Source: Ktedonobacter robiniae
GTDB lineage: Bacteria > Chloroflexota > Ktedonobacteria > Ktedonobacterales > Ktedonobacteraceae
Length of the DNA: 64,000 nt
Assembly: GCF_016587375.1 (NCBI RefSeq)
Contig: NZ_BNJG01000002.1
Coordinates: 2,170,001-2,234,000 of the forward strand
Direction of reading: 5' to 3'
Each line of letters opens with the position of its first letter. Positions within the stretch are counted from its first letter, which is position 1. Under the pieces are notes generated by a model. The model was not told where the DNA came from, made no database searches, and saw only the letters and a list, made by a program, of their open reading frames with translations. Both the position numbers and the translations under genes were made by a program. This document shows positions 1 to 8,798 of the stretch, piece after piece.

Positions 1-1
1 A

Positions 2-457
2 TCCCGACGCGATCTTCCACCGCGCACGGTGATGCTTGAAGACCCAGTTCTGTTGGCTCAGCTCGATCCTGCCGATGCAGAAGAATTTACTTCGATGGCT
101 GTGGTGCAGGATCAATACCATTGGGAACGTTTTCGAGATGAGATTCTCAAGGGGGCGAAAATTGCCGATGAAGCGTTCCTTCAGGAAATCAGTCAGCGGT
201 ATAGCTGCTCATTTGATGTTGGGAAGCTTCCTCACCCTTTTCCTAGACCAGTCGTGTTTCTTACAGGGAGACAAGATCATGTTGCAGGGTACCGCGATGC
301 CTGGCGCATTCTGGAAAACTATCCTCACGCAACATTCGCGGTCTTGGACCGAGCCGGTCATAATTTACCAATTGAGCAGCCTCAGCTCTTCAATGCCTTG
401 ATAGGCGAGTGGCTGGATCGAGTGCGCGAAACCATGCAATCGTATTCTTTCTCCTAA
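2..457 (+). CDS. alpha/beta hydrolase, C-terminal part (truncated by window edge)
   Basis: The frame is open from base 2, so the gene begins upstream of the window and only about 150 C-terminal residues are visible. The segment GRQDHVAGY carries the acidic member of the triad, and RAGHNLPIEQP near the end carries the catalytic histidine, the usual order in alpha/beta hydrolase fold enzymes. The nucleophile elbow lies outside the window. The lid-like middle segment and the C-terminal phrase resemble the proline iminopeptidase/hydrolase branch. The substrate cannot be told. Confidence 0.75.
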   Translation, partial: SRRDLPPRTVMLEDPVLLAQLDPADAEEFTSMAVVQDQYHWERFRDEILKGAKIADEAFLQEISQRYSCSFDVGKLPHPFPRPVVFLTGRQDHVAGYRDAWRILENYPHATFAVLDRAGHNLPIEQPQLFNALIGEWLDRVRETMQSYSFS

Positions 458-652
458 TGGTGGGTTACATCCACCAGGATCGTGAGCGTAAGTGCATTGC
501 GAATTACTGAAAAGTTTGGCCGCTTCCTACCAAAGGGTTGGCCATGAGCAGTTCTCACCGGGAAATGGGAAACAAGGCCACGCACGCCTTGCTTCAAGAA
601 AGCGTATCAGAGCTTTTGCGTGGCCTTGTGTGTCAATGATGGAAGACTCTGG

Positions 653-1552
653 TTATTGGGAACTACTTACTTCTTCTGATGCCTGACTCAATTGCTTTAA
701 CCGTTGTAATCGTTCGTTCTCCTGGGCTACCAACCAGATATCCTGACTCAGCAACGTATAGGCCCGGGCGAAGTACGCTCGGCTCTCTGCTGCCCGGCCT
801 AAGATGAGCAGGCATTCCCCGATCTCCTCAGAGACATATCCATCCTGTTCTTCTTCGCTCTTTTCCCATTCGGCAAGCAGTTCCTGTTGCAAAGCAAGTG
901 CTTCTGCTGTGCGCTGCAAAGAACGCAGCGCTCGGCCCACACACCACCAGGCAATCCGTACCTCGTGTGCCGTCCCATGCTCCTGCTGCCAGGCCAGAGC
1001 CTGCTGAAAGTATTCCAGAGCGCGTTGATATGCTCCCTGGTCGTGGTAGGTCCACCCCAGATTGTTATATAAGGAACCGCACCACCCACGTGCTTGCTCG
1101 TCGGACGAGGCGAGAGCATAGTAGAGGGCGGCTTGGTTCCAGGTGGTTTTGTCCTCGAAGGAACTGGCCGTGATGGCTAACATGTGGGCGGCATCCACTG
1201 CAAAAAAAGCAGCTTGTTCGTGGACTCGAGCAAGTTCCCAGGCTTGCTGAAACCAGCTCTGTGCCTCGCCGGGATGACCTGAAGAGTTGAAGGCTCGCCC
1301 TCGCTCCAGAAGATAGCGAATGGTTGGCATCACCAGTTCGGGACGCAATTGGTCCTTCACGCTGTCCAGGGTGGTGTGTGCCTCTGCAAATTTTCTCTGA
1401 AGTCCTTGCGTGCGTGCAATCTGCGTGAGCAATTGCAGATGATAGGAGAGGTCACGACTGTGCTCTGCTTGGGCACGCAACTGACGAAATGTTGCTTCCG
1501 TCTGGCTGGGATGCTGATAGTCCCACAAGGCATCAAAATCGTATGGGGGCAT
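653..1552 (-). CDS. tetratricopeptide repeat protein
   Basis: A 299-residue soluble protein made almost entirely of TPR-like helical pairs, for example GSLYNNLGWTYHDQGAY followed by ALEYFQQALAW, which is a canonical TPR at about residues 160-195. No DNA-binding, kinase or membrane segment is visible, so it is probably a protein-interaction scaffold. In related soil bacteria such repeats are often the C-terminal part of NB-ARC or LuxR-type regulators, but no such domain is attached here. The start ATG has only a weak ribosome-binding site and its position is uncertain. Function unknown. Confidence 0.7.
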   Translation of the reverse strand: MPPYDFDALWDYQHPSQTEATFRQLRAQAEHSRDLSYHLQLLTQIARTQGLQRKFAEAHTTLDSVKDQLRPELVMPTIRYLLERGRAFNSSGHPGEAQSWFQQAWELARVHEQAAFFAVDAAHMLAITASSFEDKTTWNQAALYYALASSDEQARGWCGSLYNNLGWTYHDQGAYQRALEYFQQALAWQQEHGTAHEVRIAWWCVGRALRSLQRTAEALALQQELLAEWEKSEEEQDGYVSEEIGECLLILGRAAESRAYFARAYTLLSQDIWLVAQENERLQRLKQLSQASEEVSSSQ

Positions 1553-2063
1553 GCTTTTTTTTCGCTTTCCAGTAGGTATGTTGAGTTTTCCAAATAACCA
1601 GATAACTTCTGAAGAAACCCCAACTACTCTCCTCTTCCTCCTCCTCGGAGCAGAAATGGAAAGAAAGCATCTCTGGATGGAGATGTTTGCTAAAGACGAA
1701 ATTTCTTATAGACAATATTGTGTGGACCATATTTATTGAAAACAGTCTAACAGAGAAGAAAGGGCAAAACTTCTCGGATCTTGCGCACCGGAGACGCGTG
1801 ACGCACGGGATGGACACCTTCCTTGACCTGATCAGACACTTGCCTTTCTTTCGAGCTCATGCGAACCGCTCTTTCTCTCCCTCTCATTTACAAGCCATCG
1901 ATGGAAGAAGCCTGATGCGGAGCGGTTTTCCAGAAAACGTATGTACTAGAGAGTCGGTCGAGAAATGGGAATGATGAAATTGACAGAAAAAGCTCGGGCT
2001 GGTTGGAAGAAGACCCATGCTTTCTGCTACAATGAAGAGGTCATTTCTGAGAGCGGAGAGATA
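1553..2063. other. intergenic region, no convincing gene
   Basis: About 510 bases between a minus-strand and a plus-strand gene, so it must hold divergent promoters. Open frames here are short and of low coding quality. No repeat or hairpin stood out. Confidence 0.4.
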
Positions 2064-2077
2064 AAGGAGAAGATACG

Positions 2078-2863
2078 TTGGCAACCACCCAATCCCATCG
2101 TCATTCGCAACATCCCTATCGCTGTCGGCTCGATTGGGGCTGGCGGGGCGTTCATCAAGCAACCGATCGAAAGAATGTCGTGGTTATTGTCGATACCTTG
2201 ACGTTCTCTACGACTGCCGTAACCGCCGTCCATCAGGGAGGAATCATCTATCCCTGCACCTCTCAGGAGGATGCCGTCGTCCTGGCTCAAGAGGTGGGAG
2301 GTGAACCGGCTGTTCTGCGAGAGGAGGTTCCGGCCAAAGGACGCTTCTCACTCTCTCCTGGAAGCTTTCTCGCACTGGAACCAGGAAGCAAGATCGTCTT
2401 AGCGTCTCCGAATGGAGCCACATGCTGTGGCTATGGCAAGCAAGATCCTTGTCTTCTTGTTGGATCTCTTGTCAACGCGAGAGCCGTGGCTGCGGCTCTT
2501 TCCGAGCTCCTTGATCGGGACCCGAACCTCAGTGTGACCGTGATTGCTTGTGGAGAACGTTGGGGTGTCCCTTCAGAAGACGGGCCTTTGCGCGTTGCAG
2601 TAGAAGATTATCTGGGAGCAGGAGCGATTTTGTCGTATCTGGACTATTCCAAATCCCCGGAAGCACGAGTGTGCCAGGGAGGCTTTGCACAGGCAGTTGG
2701 TGATCTGGAAACGCTGCTCTGGGATTGTGCAACGGGCCGCGCTCTACGTGAAGGAGGCTTTGGAGAAGATATTGAGCACGCAGCTCATTTAAATGTGTAT
2801 GAGACCGTTCCTTTCCTGCAAAAGAATCATCTTGAACCGTTCGCGTTTCTGCAAGAAGATTGA
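2078..2863 (+). CDS. 2-phosphosulfolactate phosphatase family protein (ComB-like)
   Basis: The 261-residue protein matches the ComB fold: an N-terminal phrase CRLDWGWRG, then VVVIVDTLTFSTTAVTAV, then the SPNGATCC loop at about residue 110, and an acidic VIACGERWG segment. ComB removes phosphate from 2-phosphosulfolactate in coenzyme M synthesis, but relatives are widespread in bacteria that do not make coenzyme M, and no other pathway gene is nearby, so the true substrate is uncertain. The start is TTG at 2078, chosen because a good ribosome-binding site (AAGGAGA, 2064-2070) lies seven bases upstream and the family N-terminus is then complete. Confidence 0.75.
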   Translation: MATTQSHRHSQHPYRCRLDWGWRGVHQATDRKNVVVIVDTLTFSTTAVTAVHQGGIIYPCTSQEDAVVLAQEVGGEPAVLREEVPAKGRFSLSPGSFLALEPGSKIVLASPNGATCCGYGKQDPCLLVGSLVNARAVAAALSELLDRDPNLSVTVIACGERWGVPSEDGPLRVAVEDYLGAGAILSYLDYSKSPEARVCQGGFAQAVGDLETLLWDCATGRALREGGFGEDIEHAAHLNVYETVPFLQKNHLEPFAFLQED

Positions 2864-2900
2864 TAACACGAACCATTTTTTCGAGAGCCTCTCTCAAGAG

Positions 2901-4475
2901 TCAAGCAGCGTCCTGGCTTGGATCCATACATTGCTGGGAACGAGCTAAGACATGCAAATTATGAACAACGGCACAACGACGAAGATCGAAGAGGTTCTTT
3001 CTCAGTCCGCGATAACGGGCACGTCGTCCCTGCCATCAGCCCACATGAGCCAGCGTATGCTCGACCGCCACTCGTTCGCGTAATGTGCTCCGTCCTTGCG
3101 CGGTCTGTTGACGCTCGCGTAACGCGGTGAGCAAGGCTTCATCGGGATGGATACTTACACTGCGTCCTTTTCCACTGGTCGTGCATTGCTCTTTCAATGG
3201 GCACTGAGCGCAGGTTGCTTTGGGAAAGTGGACAACCCCACCGAGCACAAAAGGCATCTCCTGCTCAGCTGGACAACGGATGATCTGCCGCTCCCAATCT
3301 AAGGTAAAGGTTTGCTTGGCAAAGCGTTTGCTCTCGCGCACTGGCCAGACTTTGCAATACACTTCCAGGTCTTCGCTGCGTTCCGGCACCAAATGGCTGC
3401 TTAAATAGGCCCGATCAATGTGTAGCTCCTTTAAACAGACCTCTTGTCGCTCCAGGTCTTCGCTGATGGCTTCAGTGACACTGGCTTCAGGGATATTGGC
3501 TGGCGTGATTCCCACCGCACGGATGAGGCCCGTATCCAAATCATGCAGGACATGGCGTTTGTACCCATCGACCAGCACGCTCCGACTTTTACGTCCATGA
3601 CGCATTTGTCCATCTTCCACGCTAATTCGTCGGTCTTTGGCTACCCCTTTGATCAGACGCTCTTTTTCTTTTTCATCTACTTGCACGTCTTGCGCCTTTA
3701 CCTGTTGCGCAATCGCGAGAGAGGGCTGAGCCAGGAGTGCGTCTTCCGGCTGCAAGGTTTGCACCCAGGTTTCCACTGCTCGTAACACGTTCAGGACGAG
3801 GGTGAGTGCCTCGTCTTTCTCCCTTTGTTGGTCCCAGTTGCGATCCAACGCTGCTTTCAGGCTGCTTTCACAGACCAGGCCCGCTCCCGCCTCCGTCGCT
3901 ACCTCGACCAGCTCCCTCCCCTGCTGATCAGCCACCACACGCATGACCTTTTTGAGCGCGTGACCCACCAAGTTGTACGTATCTTCAACTCGTCCGGCTC
4001 CCCACAACGGGCTGCTATCCAGAGCCGCGCGTAAGGCTCGTGGCCCAAATGCCTGGCTTTGACTGGCAATCTCGATCGTTCGTTCAATCAGCCGCCGATC
4101 CATTTGTCCTTCAATCAGCCGATGGCGAAAGGCTACCAGTGTTCCTTTGCTAAACGGAGCCTCATCCGCGTCCACACAATCCAGGACCAACTGCCACCGT
4201 CGATCCATCACCGTTGCCTCAATCACTTCGTCGTCCGAAACCCCAGTGTATGCTTCCAGGATGAGCGCCAGCGCCAACATGGCAGGAGCTACAGGCGGTT
4301 GTCCTCGTTCTGCCGGGCGATACAGCACCGCCAACTCTTGTTGAAATGCTTCATCGAGTAGTTCGTGTCGGTGCTGGCGCAAAAACAAAAACAGCTTCGC
4401 TTTCCGAATCTTTTTCACAATCAGCTCTTCTTGTTTGCTTAACTCAACTGTTGGCTGCCAAAGGAATGGTTGCAT
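2901..4475 (-). pseudogene. IS1182-family transposase with in-frame TGA
   Basis: DDE transposase of the IS1182 type: an N-terminal DUF772-like region (about residues 60-150), a central DDE core (DSSPLWGAG, VDGYKRHVLHDLDTG, HIDRAYLSS), and a Cys-rich stretch CAQCPLKEQC. The frame stops at TGA 3036-3038, directly after VEHTLAHVG. The same frame then continues with the conserved family tail (WQGRRARYRGLRKN and on to VVHNLHVLAR) and ends at 2901-2903. The natural gene is therefore about 46 codons longer and is interrupted by one nonsense codon. An upstream ATG at 4517 is possible, but 4475 has a better purine-rich site. Clear terminal repeats were not identified. Confidence 0.8.
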
Positions 4476-4695
4476 CTTCTTCCCGCCTTTCACATGCGTT
4501 TTTCTTGAGCTAACCATCTCTGACCTGGCCTGTCAACCTTATCCTTCCTATTTCTTGACTGGCGCTCTAGTGCTCAAGATTGAGGGCAATTTCTCACGTT
4601 TGAGGGCCAGACTTGCTCACTTGATAGGCATTTCCTCTGAAAGTCTCAGAATAGATGACTTTCATCCAGGGTGGTGCACCTTCGGTGCATGGCTC

Positions 4696-6093
4696 TTACC
4701 AGGTGGGTGGAATCGTGGGAGCAAAGCGGGTCAGGTAAAAGAAATCACGCGCCGTGCCGTTCAGGTATTCGTATCCAGTCCCCTGCATCTCGGGGTGCAA
4801 TTTGTTGACTTGTAATTGCCCGTTCCGATCACGGTTGTAGAGAAAAGCACGCACCCAGAATGGATTGATGTCCGTTTGCATCCCCATCACTACACCGGCA
4901 GATTTCATGGCCATACCGAGCGTTTCGGCGGTCAGCGCATTACCTGCTGCATAAATGAACGTTCCCTTCGCCGTAATGCCAATCGCCGAGCGCCAGGCAT
5001 AGGCGCTATTTAAGACAGTACCACCCCAGGCCGCTCCATCCCGCGTCAACGGATTGATTACGCCCTTATTAATCAGCAAAGCCGCGTTTTGCCGCCAGGC
5101 CACCAGATTCGTATTCTGGCTGTTAAGCTGTGGATCAACACCCCAAGCACCAAGAATCAGTTTGCCTTTTTTCGTAATGGCGATGGTGGCAACGCCAGAG
5201 ACAGGAGGAACATACACCGTACCACCCGACATTAACCCATAGTGACCATCTGGGTATTTGAAGCCGCCATTGAAGGCCGCCAACAACCCGTTGCCTTGCT
5301 GATCAGCAGCGGGAATAACTCCGGGGCCATGCACGCCTCGTGATCCTCCTGGTTCGGCGGTACCACCTACGATATGTAGTGATGTGAAACGCGAATCAAA
5401 TTGCAGCATGGTCACGATAGCATACGGATGCGATGGATCAGGGCGTATATAGGCTTTGGCATCCAGTGGTAAGTCGTTATACGGCTGAGGGGCTTGATCC
5501 AACGTCGTCCAGACCCCCTCACCAGAGAGCGCAGGACTGACCAATGGAGTCATTGGTGTGAGTGTCATGGGCGATAAGGTTGACAATGCGGGCCGCATAG
5601 GCGAGGGTGATGGGGTTGCTTGTACCCCATTCCACGGTGCGCTCACTTTTTTATCCCCCATTTGATACTGTACCTGCGACGTTGTATTCATAAAGTTGAG
5701 ATACCATGATTCGACTTGCGCCGTGATCGTAGGCCCTACTGTCCCCCGTAACACATCCGCCAGCCATGCCCCACCTGCCCCATTTCCTTGCGACACAAAG
5801 ACAACCAGGAGAATGGCAATAATGCTACACGTCGCGAACCAGAGCGGTACGCGCTTCTTGAGCGACTTCGACACTACACTAACTGGTGGTATCAAAGGTC
5901 TCAATGGTATTGAGTGTTGTGCGGATGAACGTGACCACGCCGGTTCAGCAACTCCTATTCCTTGCGACACAAAGACAACCAGGAGAATGGCAATAATACT
6001 ACACGTCACGAACCAGAGCGGTATGCGCTTCTTGAGCGACTTCGGCTTTCTCTTGATGTGGCAATGTCTTGCTCTTTGCAAATTTGAGAACAC
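4696..6093 (-). CDS. phosphodiester glycosidase (NAGPA) domain protein with membrane anchor
   Basis: A 465-residue protein. Residues about 200-465 match the NAGPA/phosphodiester glycosidase family (AAFNGGF, YGLMSGGTVYVPP, LNSAYAWRSAIGIT, MQTDINPFWVRAF), a family that removes N-acetylglucosamine from phosphodiesters or acts on exopolysaccharide. The N-terminus has two near-identical basic-hydrophobic anchors (SLKKRIPLWFVTCSI and SLKKRVPLWFATCSI), followed by a Pro/Thr-rich linker. The duplication is visible in the DNA as an 87-bp direct repeat. The catalytic domain is most likely outside the membrane. It stands alone, with no polysaccharide operon visible. Confidence 0.75.
   Translation of the reverse strand: MFSNLQRARHCHIKRKPKSLKKRIPLWFVTCSIIAILLVVFVSQGIGVAEPAWSRSSAQHSIPLRPLIPPVSVVSKSLKKRVPLWFATCSIIAILLVVFVSQGNGAGGAWLADVLRGTVGPTITAQVESWYLNFMNTTSQVQYQMGDKKVSAPWNGVQATPSPSPMRPALSTLSPMTLTPMTPLVSPALSGEGVWTTLDQAPQPYNDLPLDAKAYIRPDPSHPYAIVTMLQFDSRFTSLHIVGGTAEPGGSRGVHGPGVIPAADQQGNGLLAAFNGGFKYPDGHYGLMSGGTVYVPPVSGVATIAITKKGKLILGAWGVDPQLNSQNTNLVAWRQNAALLINKGVINPLTRDGAAWGGTVLNSAYAWRSAIGITAKGTFIYAAGNALTAETLGMAMKSAGVVMGMQTDINPFWVRAFLYNRDRNGQLQVNKLHPEMQGTGYEYLNGTARDFFYLTRFAPTIPPTW
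5784..5870. repeat. 87-bp direct repeat, copy 1 (duplicated anchor segment)
   Basis: Matches 5958-6044 at 84 of 87 positions with an offset of 174 bp, a multiple of three, so the frame is kept. It encodes the second basic-hydrophobic anchor of the NAGPA-domain protein. Confidence 0.9.
5958..6044. repeat. 87-bp direct repeat, copy 2 (duplicated anchor segment)
   Basis: Partner of 5784-5870, encoding the N-terminal anchor. Three substitutions separate the copies, which points to a fairly recent in-frame duplication inside the gene. Confidence 0.9.
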
Positions 6094-6318
6094 TTTATCT
6101 ATCCCGTTTCCATATTCTTAAGCGTTCAATAAGGCCTTCACTACTAATGTATCTCTACCATATATCTCAAGAAGCACATATTATTCTATTGAGAAATCTT
6201 TCCCCATGGAATTAAAACCTTCCTGACAGTCACTTAAGAGATGCAGAGAAACTTGTCCAAGTTCAAGGCTCTCGCTTCACGTTCTTCTTAGAGACTACCG
6301 TCTGCAATTGCTCTTCAG

Positions 6319-7053
6319 TCACTTTTGCCGCATGCAAATCAGCCTCGTCGAGGTGAGCGTCGCCCCGTCCAGATCAGCTCCCTGCAAATTCGCATAATAG
6401 AGATTGGCCTTGGTGAGATCAACTCCCTGCAAATTGACCCCTCTCAGGTCAGTTTTTGTGAGGCTCGCTTGGGACAGATTGGCACCAGAGAGGTCGGCAC
6501 GATACAACGTCGCATCGCTAAAATTCGCTTCCCTCAGGTTGGCTTCCCCGAAGTTCACGCGACTTCGATTCGCATGTGCCAAGTGGATCTGAGGGAGTTC
6601 AATCTGCTGGAGGTTTGCCCCGACCAGGCTCGTGCTTCCTTGCAAGGCATCGCCGATAAACGTAGTAGGCATACCGTTGTGACTGAAAAACTTCACCATG
6701 CTAACCTGCTGATCGCCATTTAAGGTTTTCAACACCTGGCCCAGCCGTTGTTGTGCGATCTGTGAGATCTCTGGATTGTCGGTAAGCAGCGTGAGGAAGT
6801 AGGTCTGGAAGACCATCTCCTGCATCATCGCCATCCATTGCTTCCCGCTCTGATCCTGCGTGTACATTTGCCAGGCCGCGAGACACAGACTGAGCAATAG
6901 TGCGAAGACCAGCGCGGTGATAATTTGACCTGAAGTATTTCCTCCGCTGAGAAGATTGATGAGAAAGGCGATGATCGCAGCAAACAAACCAGAGAAAACA
7001 GCCAGTGTCGAGGGATGAGACACGACCTGACCCACGTGAAAAAGACGTTTCAT
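6319..7053 (-). CDS. pentapeptide-repeat membrane protein (probable C-terminal frameshift)
   Basis: Residues about 15-65 form two hydrophobic segments. A soluble stretch follows, and residues about 140-235 are pentapeptide repeats (ANLREANFSDATLYRADLSG), which fold as a right-handed quadrilateral beta helix. The frame ends in LTSTRLICMRQK. One base over, the expected family ending appears (HLDEADLHAAKVTEEQL) and runs to a stop at 6263. A one-base indel near 6355-6365 is therefore likely, and the intact gene would span 6263-7053. Role unknown. Confidence 0.75.
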   Translation of the reverse strand: MKRLFHVGQVVSHPSTLAVFSGLFAAIIAFLINLLSGGNTSGQIITALVFALLLSLCLAAWQMYTQDQSGKQWMAMMQEMVFQTYFLTLLTDNPEISQIAQQRLGQVLKTLNGDQQVSMVKFFSHNGMPTTFIGDALQGSTSLVGANLQQIELPQIHLAHANRSRVNFGEANLREANFSDATLYRADLSGANLSQASLTKTDLRGVNLQGVDLTKANLYYANLQGADLDGATLTSTRLICMRQK

Positions 7054-7198
7054 AACCAGAACTGGCCTCCGATTCGTGCATGGGGTTTTGCGAGAGAGCG
7101 GTGATGATTGGCTGATCCCTCCGATGACTGGGAGAAGCGTTTGTGAGGGCTCCTATCAGTCAGCAGAGAGTGGTCTGCTCGCCAGAACTCACGTTCTG

Positions 7199-8191
7199 TT
7201 ACTTCTCCCATGTCAAGGACAACGTCTTCACCCCCAAAACGGACATGCTACTGATCAGAGACCGCGGCGCATCGGACACGTGCCAGGAGCCAGGCTGGCG
7301 GTCGAGCATCGCGTTCAGCGCAATCTTCGCCTCCAAACGCGCCAGGGGGGCGCCCAGACAGAAATGGATGCCACGCCCGAAGCCCAGGTGCCGATTCGGC
7401 TCGCGCTCAATCATGAACTGATTGGCATTGGGGAACTGGGCCTCATCACGATTCGCCGAGGCGATCCAGGCAAAGAGTAACTGACCAGCTTCTATGTGCT
7501 GATCGCCAATCGTCGTCTCGGTCGTGGTCCCGCGTATCGTGAGTTTGAGCGGCGAGTAGTAGCGCAGTGCCTCTTCAAGAGCGCTCGGCACCAAGTCCCG
7601 ATTGGCACGCAGGAGTTCCACCGCTTCAGGATGCTCATCCAGGCATAGGATGGCATTGCCAATCAGATTGGTCGTGGTCTCGTTGCCGGCGACCAGGAGC
7701 AGCACACAGAACCCTATCAATTCCTCGTTCGAGAGGCGCTCCCCATCCACTTCCGCCAGCAGCAGTGCGCTCACCAGGTCGTTGTGGGGCCGCTCCTCAA
7801 GGATCTGGGTGAAGTAGGCGGTCATGCAGGCCACAGGCAGCATGACCGCCTGCCTGGCCTCTTCCGTCGCTTCCGCGTCTCCCGAGACGAAAGCATCAGA
7901 CCACTGCTTGAACTCCTCACGCCGCTCCGCAGGGATGCCCAACAACTCCGCAATGACCATGATAGGCAGAGGATAAGCCAGATCTCTGATCACATCCATC
8001 TCACCCAAATGCTGCACCTGGTCGAGCAATCCATTGGTGATCTCCGTGATGCGCGACTCTATGTGAGCCACCATGCGCGGCGTGAAGGCTTGCGACACGA
8101 GCTGGCGCAACTGGCGATGACGCGGCGGGTCCATCGGGGCTTGAGACGGGTTGCCTCGCGGCCACGCCCCGGTTTGGAAAACTGGGTTCAT
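7199..8191 (-). CDS. cytochrome P450 lacking its N-terminal segment
   Basis: Bacterial P450 signatures are all present: the I-helix AGNETTTN at about residue 170, the ExxR pair in EEALR at about 210, and the heme-binding FGRGIHFCLGAPLARLEAK with its cysteine ligand at about 280. The protein starts at MNPVFQTGAWPRG, just before the usual MDPPRHRQLRQLVSQAF segment. About 70 residues normally found before it (helix A and the first beta sheet) are absent, and the upstream DNA codes for an ABC permease end that overlaps by ATGA. Redox partners are not encoded nearby. It may be a non-functional product of recombination. Confidence 0.75.
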   Translation of the reverse strand: MNPVFQTGAWPRGNPSQAPMDPPRHRQLRQLVSQAFTPRMVAHIESRITEITNGLLDQVQHLGEMDVIRDLAYPLPIMVIAELLGIPAERREEFKQWSDAFVSGDAEATEEARQAVMLPVACMTAYFTQILEERPHNDLVSALLLAEVDGERLSNEELIGFCVLLLVAGNETTTNLIGNAILCLDEHPEAVELLRANRDLVPSALEEALRYYSPLKLTIRGTTTETTIGDQHIEAGQLLFAWIASANRDEAQFPNANQFMIEREPNRHLGFGRGIHFCLGAPLARLEAKIALNAMLDRQPGSWHVSDAPRSLISSMSVLGVKTLSLTWEK

Positions 8192-8424
8192 GACACGCGC
8201 TTGTTATAGGCCCTCATCGCAAAGAGGTAGGCCACAACCAGAATGCCAACGCACCAAGCCAGCGCCACCCAGATCTCCTGGGATACGGGCTGTCCATACA
8301 GCAACGCACGGATAGTATTCACGATCGCCGTCACGGGCTGGTTTTCGGCAAAGACCCTGACCACAAACGGCATCGACCTGGTTGGCACAAACGCCGAGCT
8401 GATAAAGGGCAGGAAGATAATCGG
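8188..8424 (-). pseudogene. ABC-2 type permease, C-terminal fragment
   Basis: About 75 residues (PIIFLPFISSAFVPTRSMP ... ENQPVTAIVNTIRALLYG ... LFAMRAYNKRVS) match the end of DrrB-like ABC-2 permeases, including the last hydrophobic helix. Everything N-terminal is missing: beyond about 8424 the sequence becomes unrelated. Its stop overlaps the P450 start by ATGA. Confidence 0.65.
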
Positions 8425-8518
8425 ATATGAGGGTGCTTCTGAGCGTTCAAATGTTCTTGAGCAGCTTTCTAAGGGTGAGATCAGCTTTGAGGATGCGTTA
8501 GATTCGTTGAGCAAGTAA
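8424..8518 (+). pseudogene. short C-terminal fragment with SHOCT-like ending
   Basis: The last 31 codons before the TAA at 8516 read like the end of a SHOCT-like domain (VLEQLSKGEISFEDALDSLS). The upstream part of this frame lies opposite the permease fragment and is not credible. It is probably the tail of a gene joined to the permease by recombination. Confidence 0.4.
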
Positions 8519-8635
8519 GATTACCAGGCGAAGACCATGTGCATAAATAACACCTTCTTGCACGGAAGGTGACGGAGAACCACTAAACTGGGGAAGCTCA
8601 GAGGCCTCAGGCGCGAAGGCTCTCTGAGAAGAGAA

Positions 8636-8701
8636 ACCATTATATTGTCCATTCTAATCACCATATCGTCAATTGTTCCTAAGGTGTGTCAATTTTATAC
8701 T
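8636..8701 (+). promoter_or_regulatory. AraC-type operator and promoter, copy A (solute-binding protein)
   Basis: The 41-bp element 8636-8676 matches 13257-13297 at 37 of 41 positions and the reverse complement of 20938-20978 at 36 of 41. It holds two half-sites, ATTGTCCATT (8644-8653) and ATCGTCAATT (8665-8674), 21 bp apart. A -35 box TTGTTC (8673-8678) and a -10 box TATACT (8696-8701) are separated by 17 bp, so the downstream half-site overlaps the -35 box. This layout is typical of class II activation by AraC-family proteins. It drives the transporter operon starting at 8799. Confidence 0.8.
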
Positions 8702-8798
8702 AACAGCAGGTATTTTCACTGAAGGTTGTTTCAATTTAAACCCATAGCATGGAGGCAGTGTTGCTTCTACACAACGACGAGAGAAAGGTGTCGTCCAT

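Noticed and set aside
2867..4640. Terminal inverted repeats for the IS1182 element
   Set aside because: Only a seven-base match (AGTCAAG) was found between the flanks, too little to define ends.
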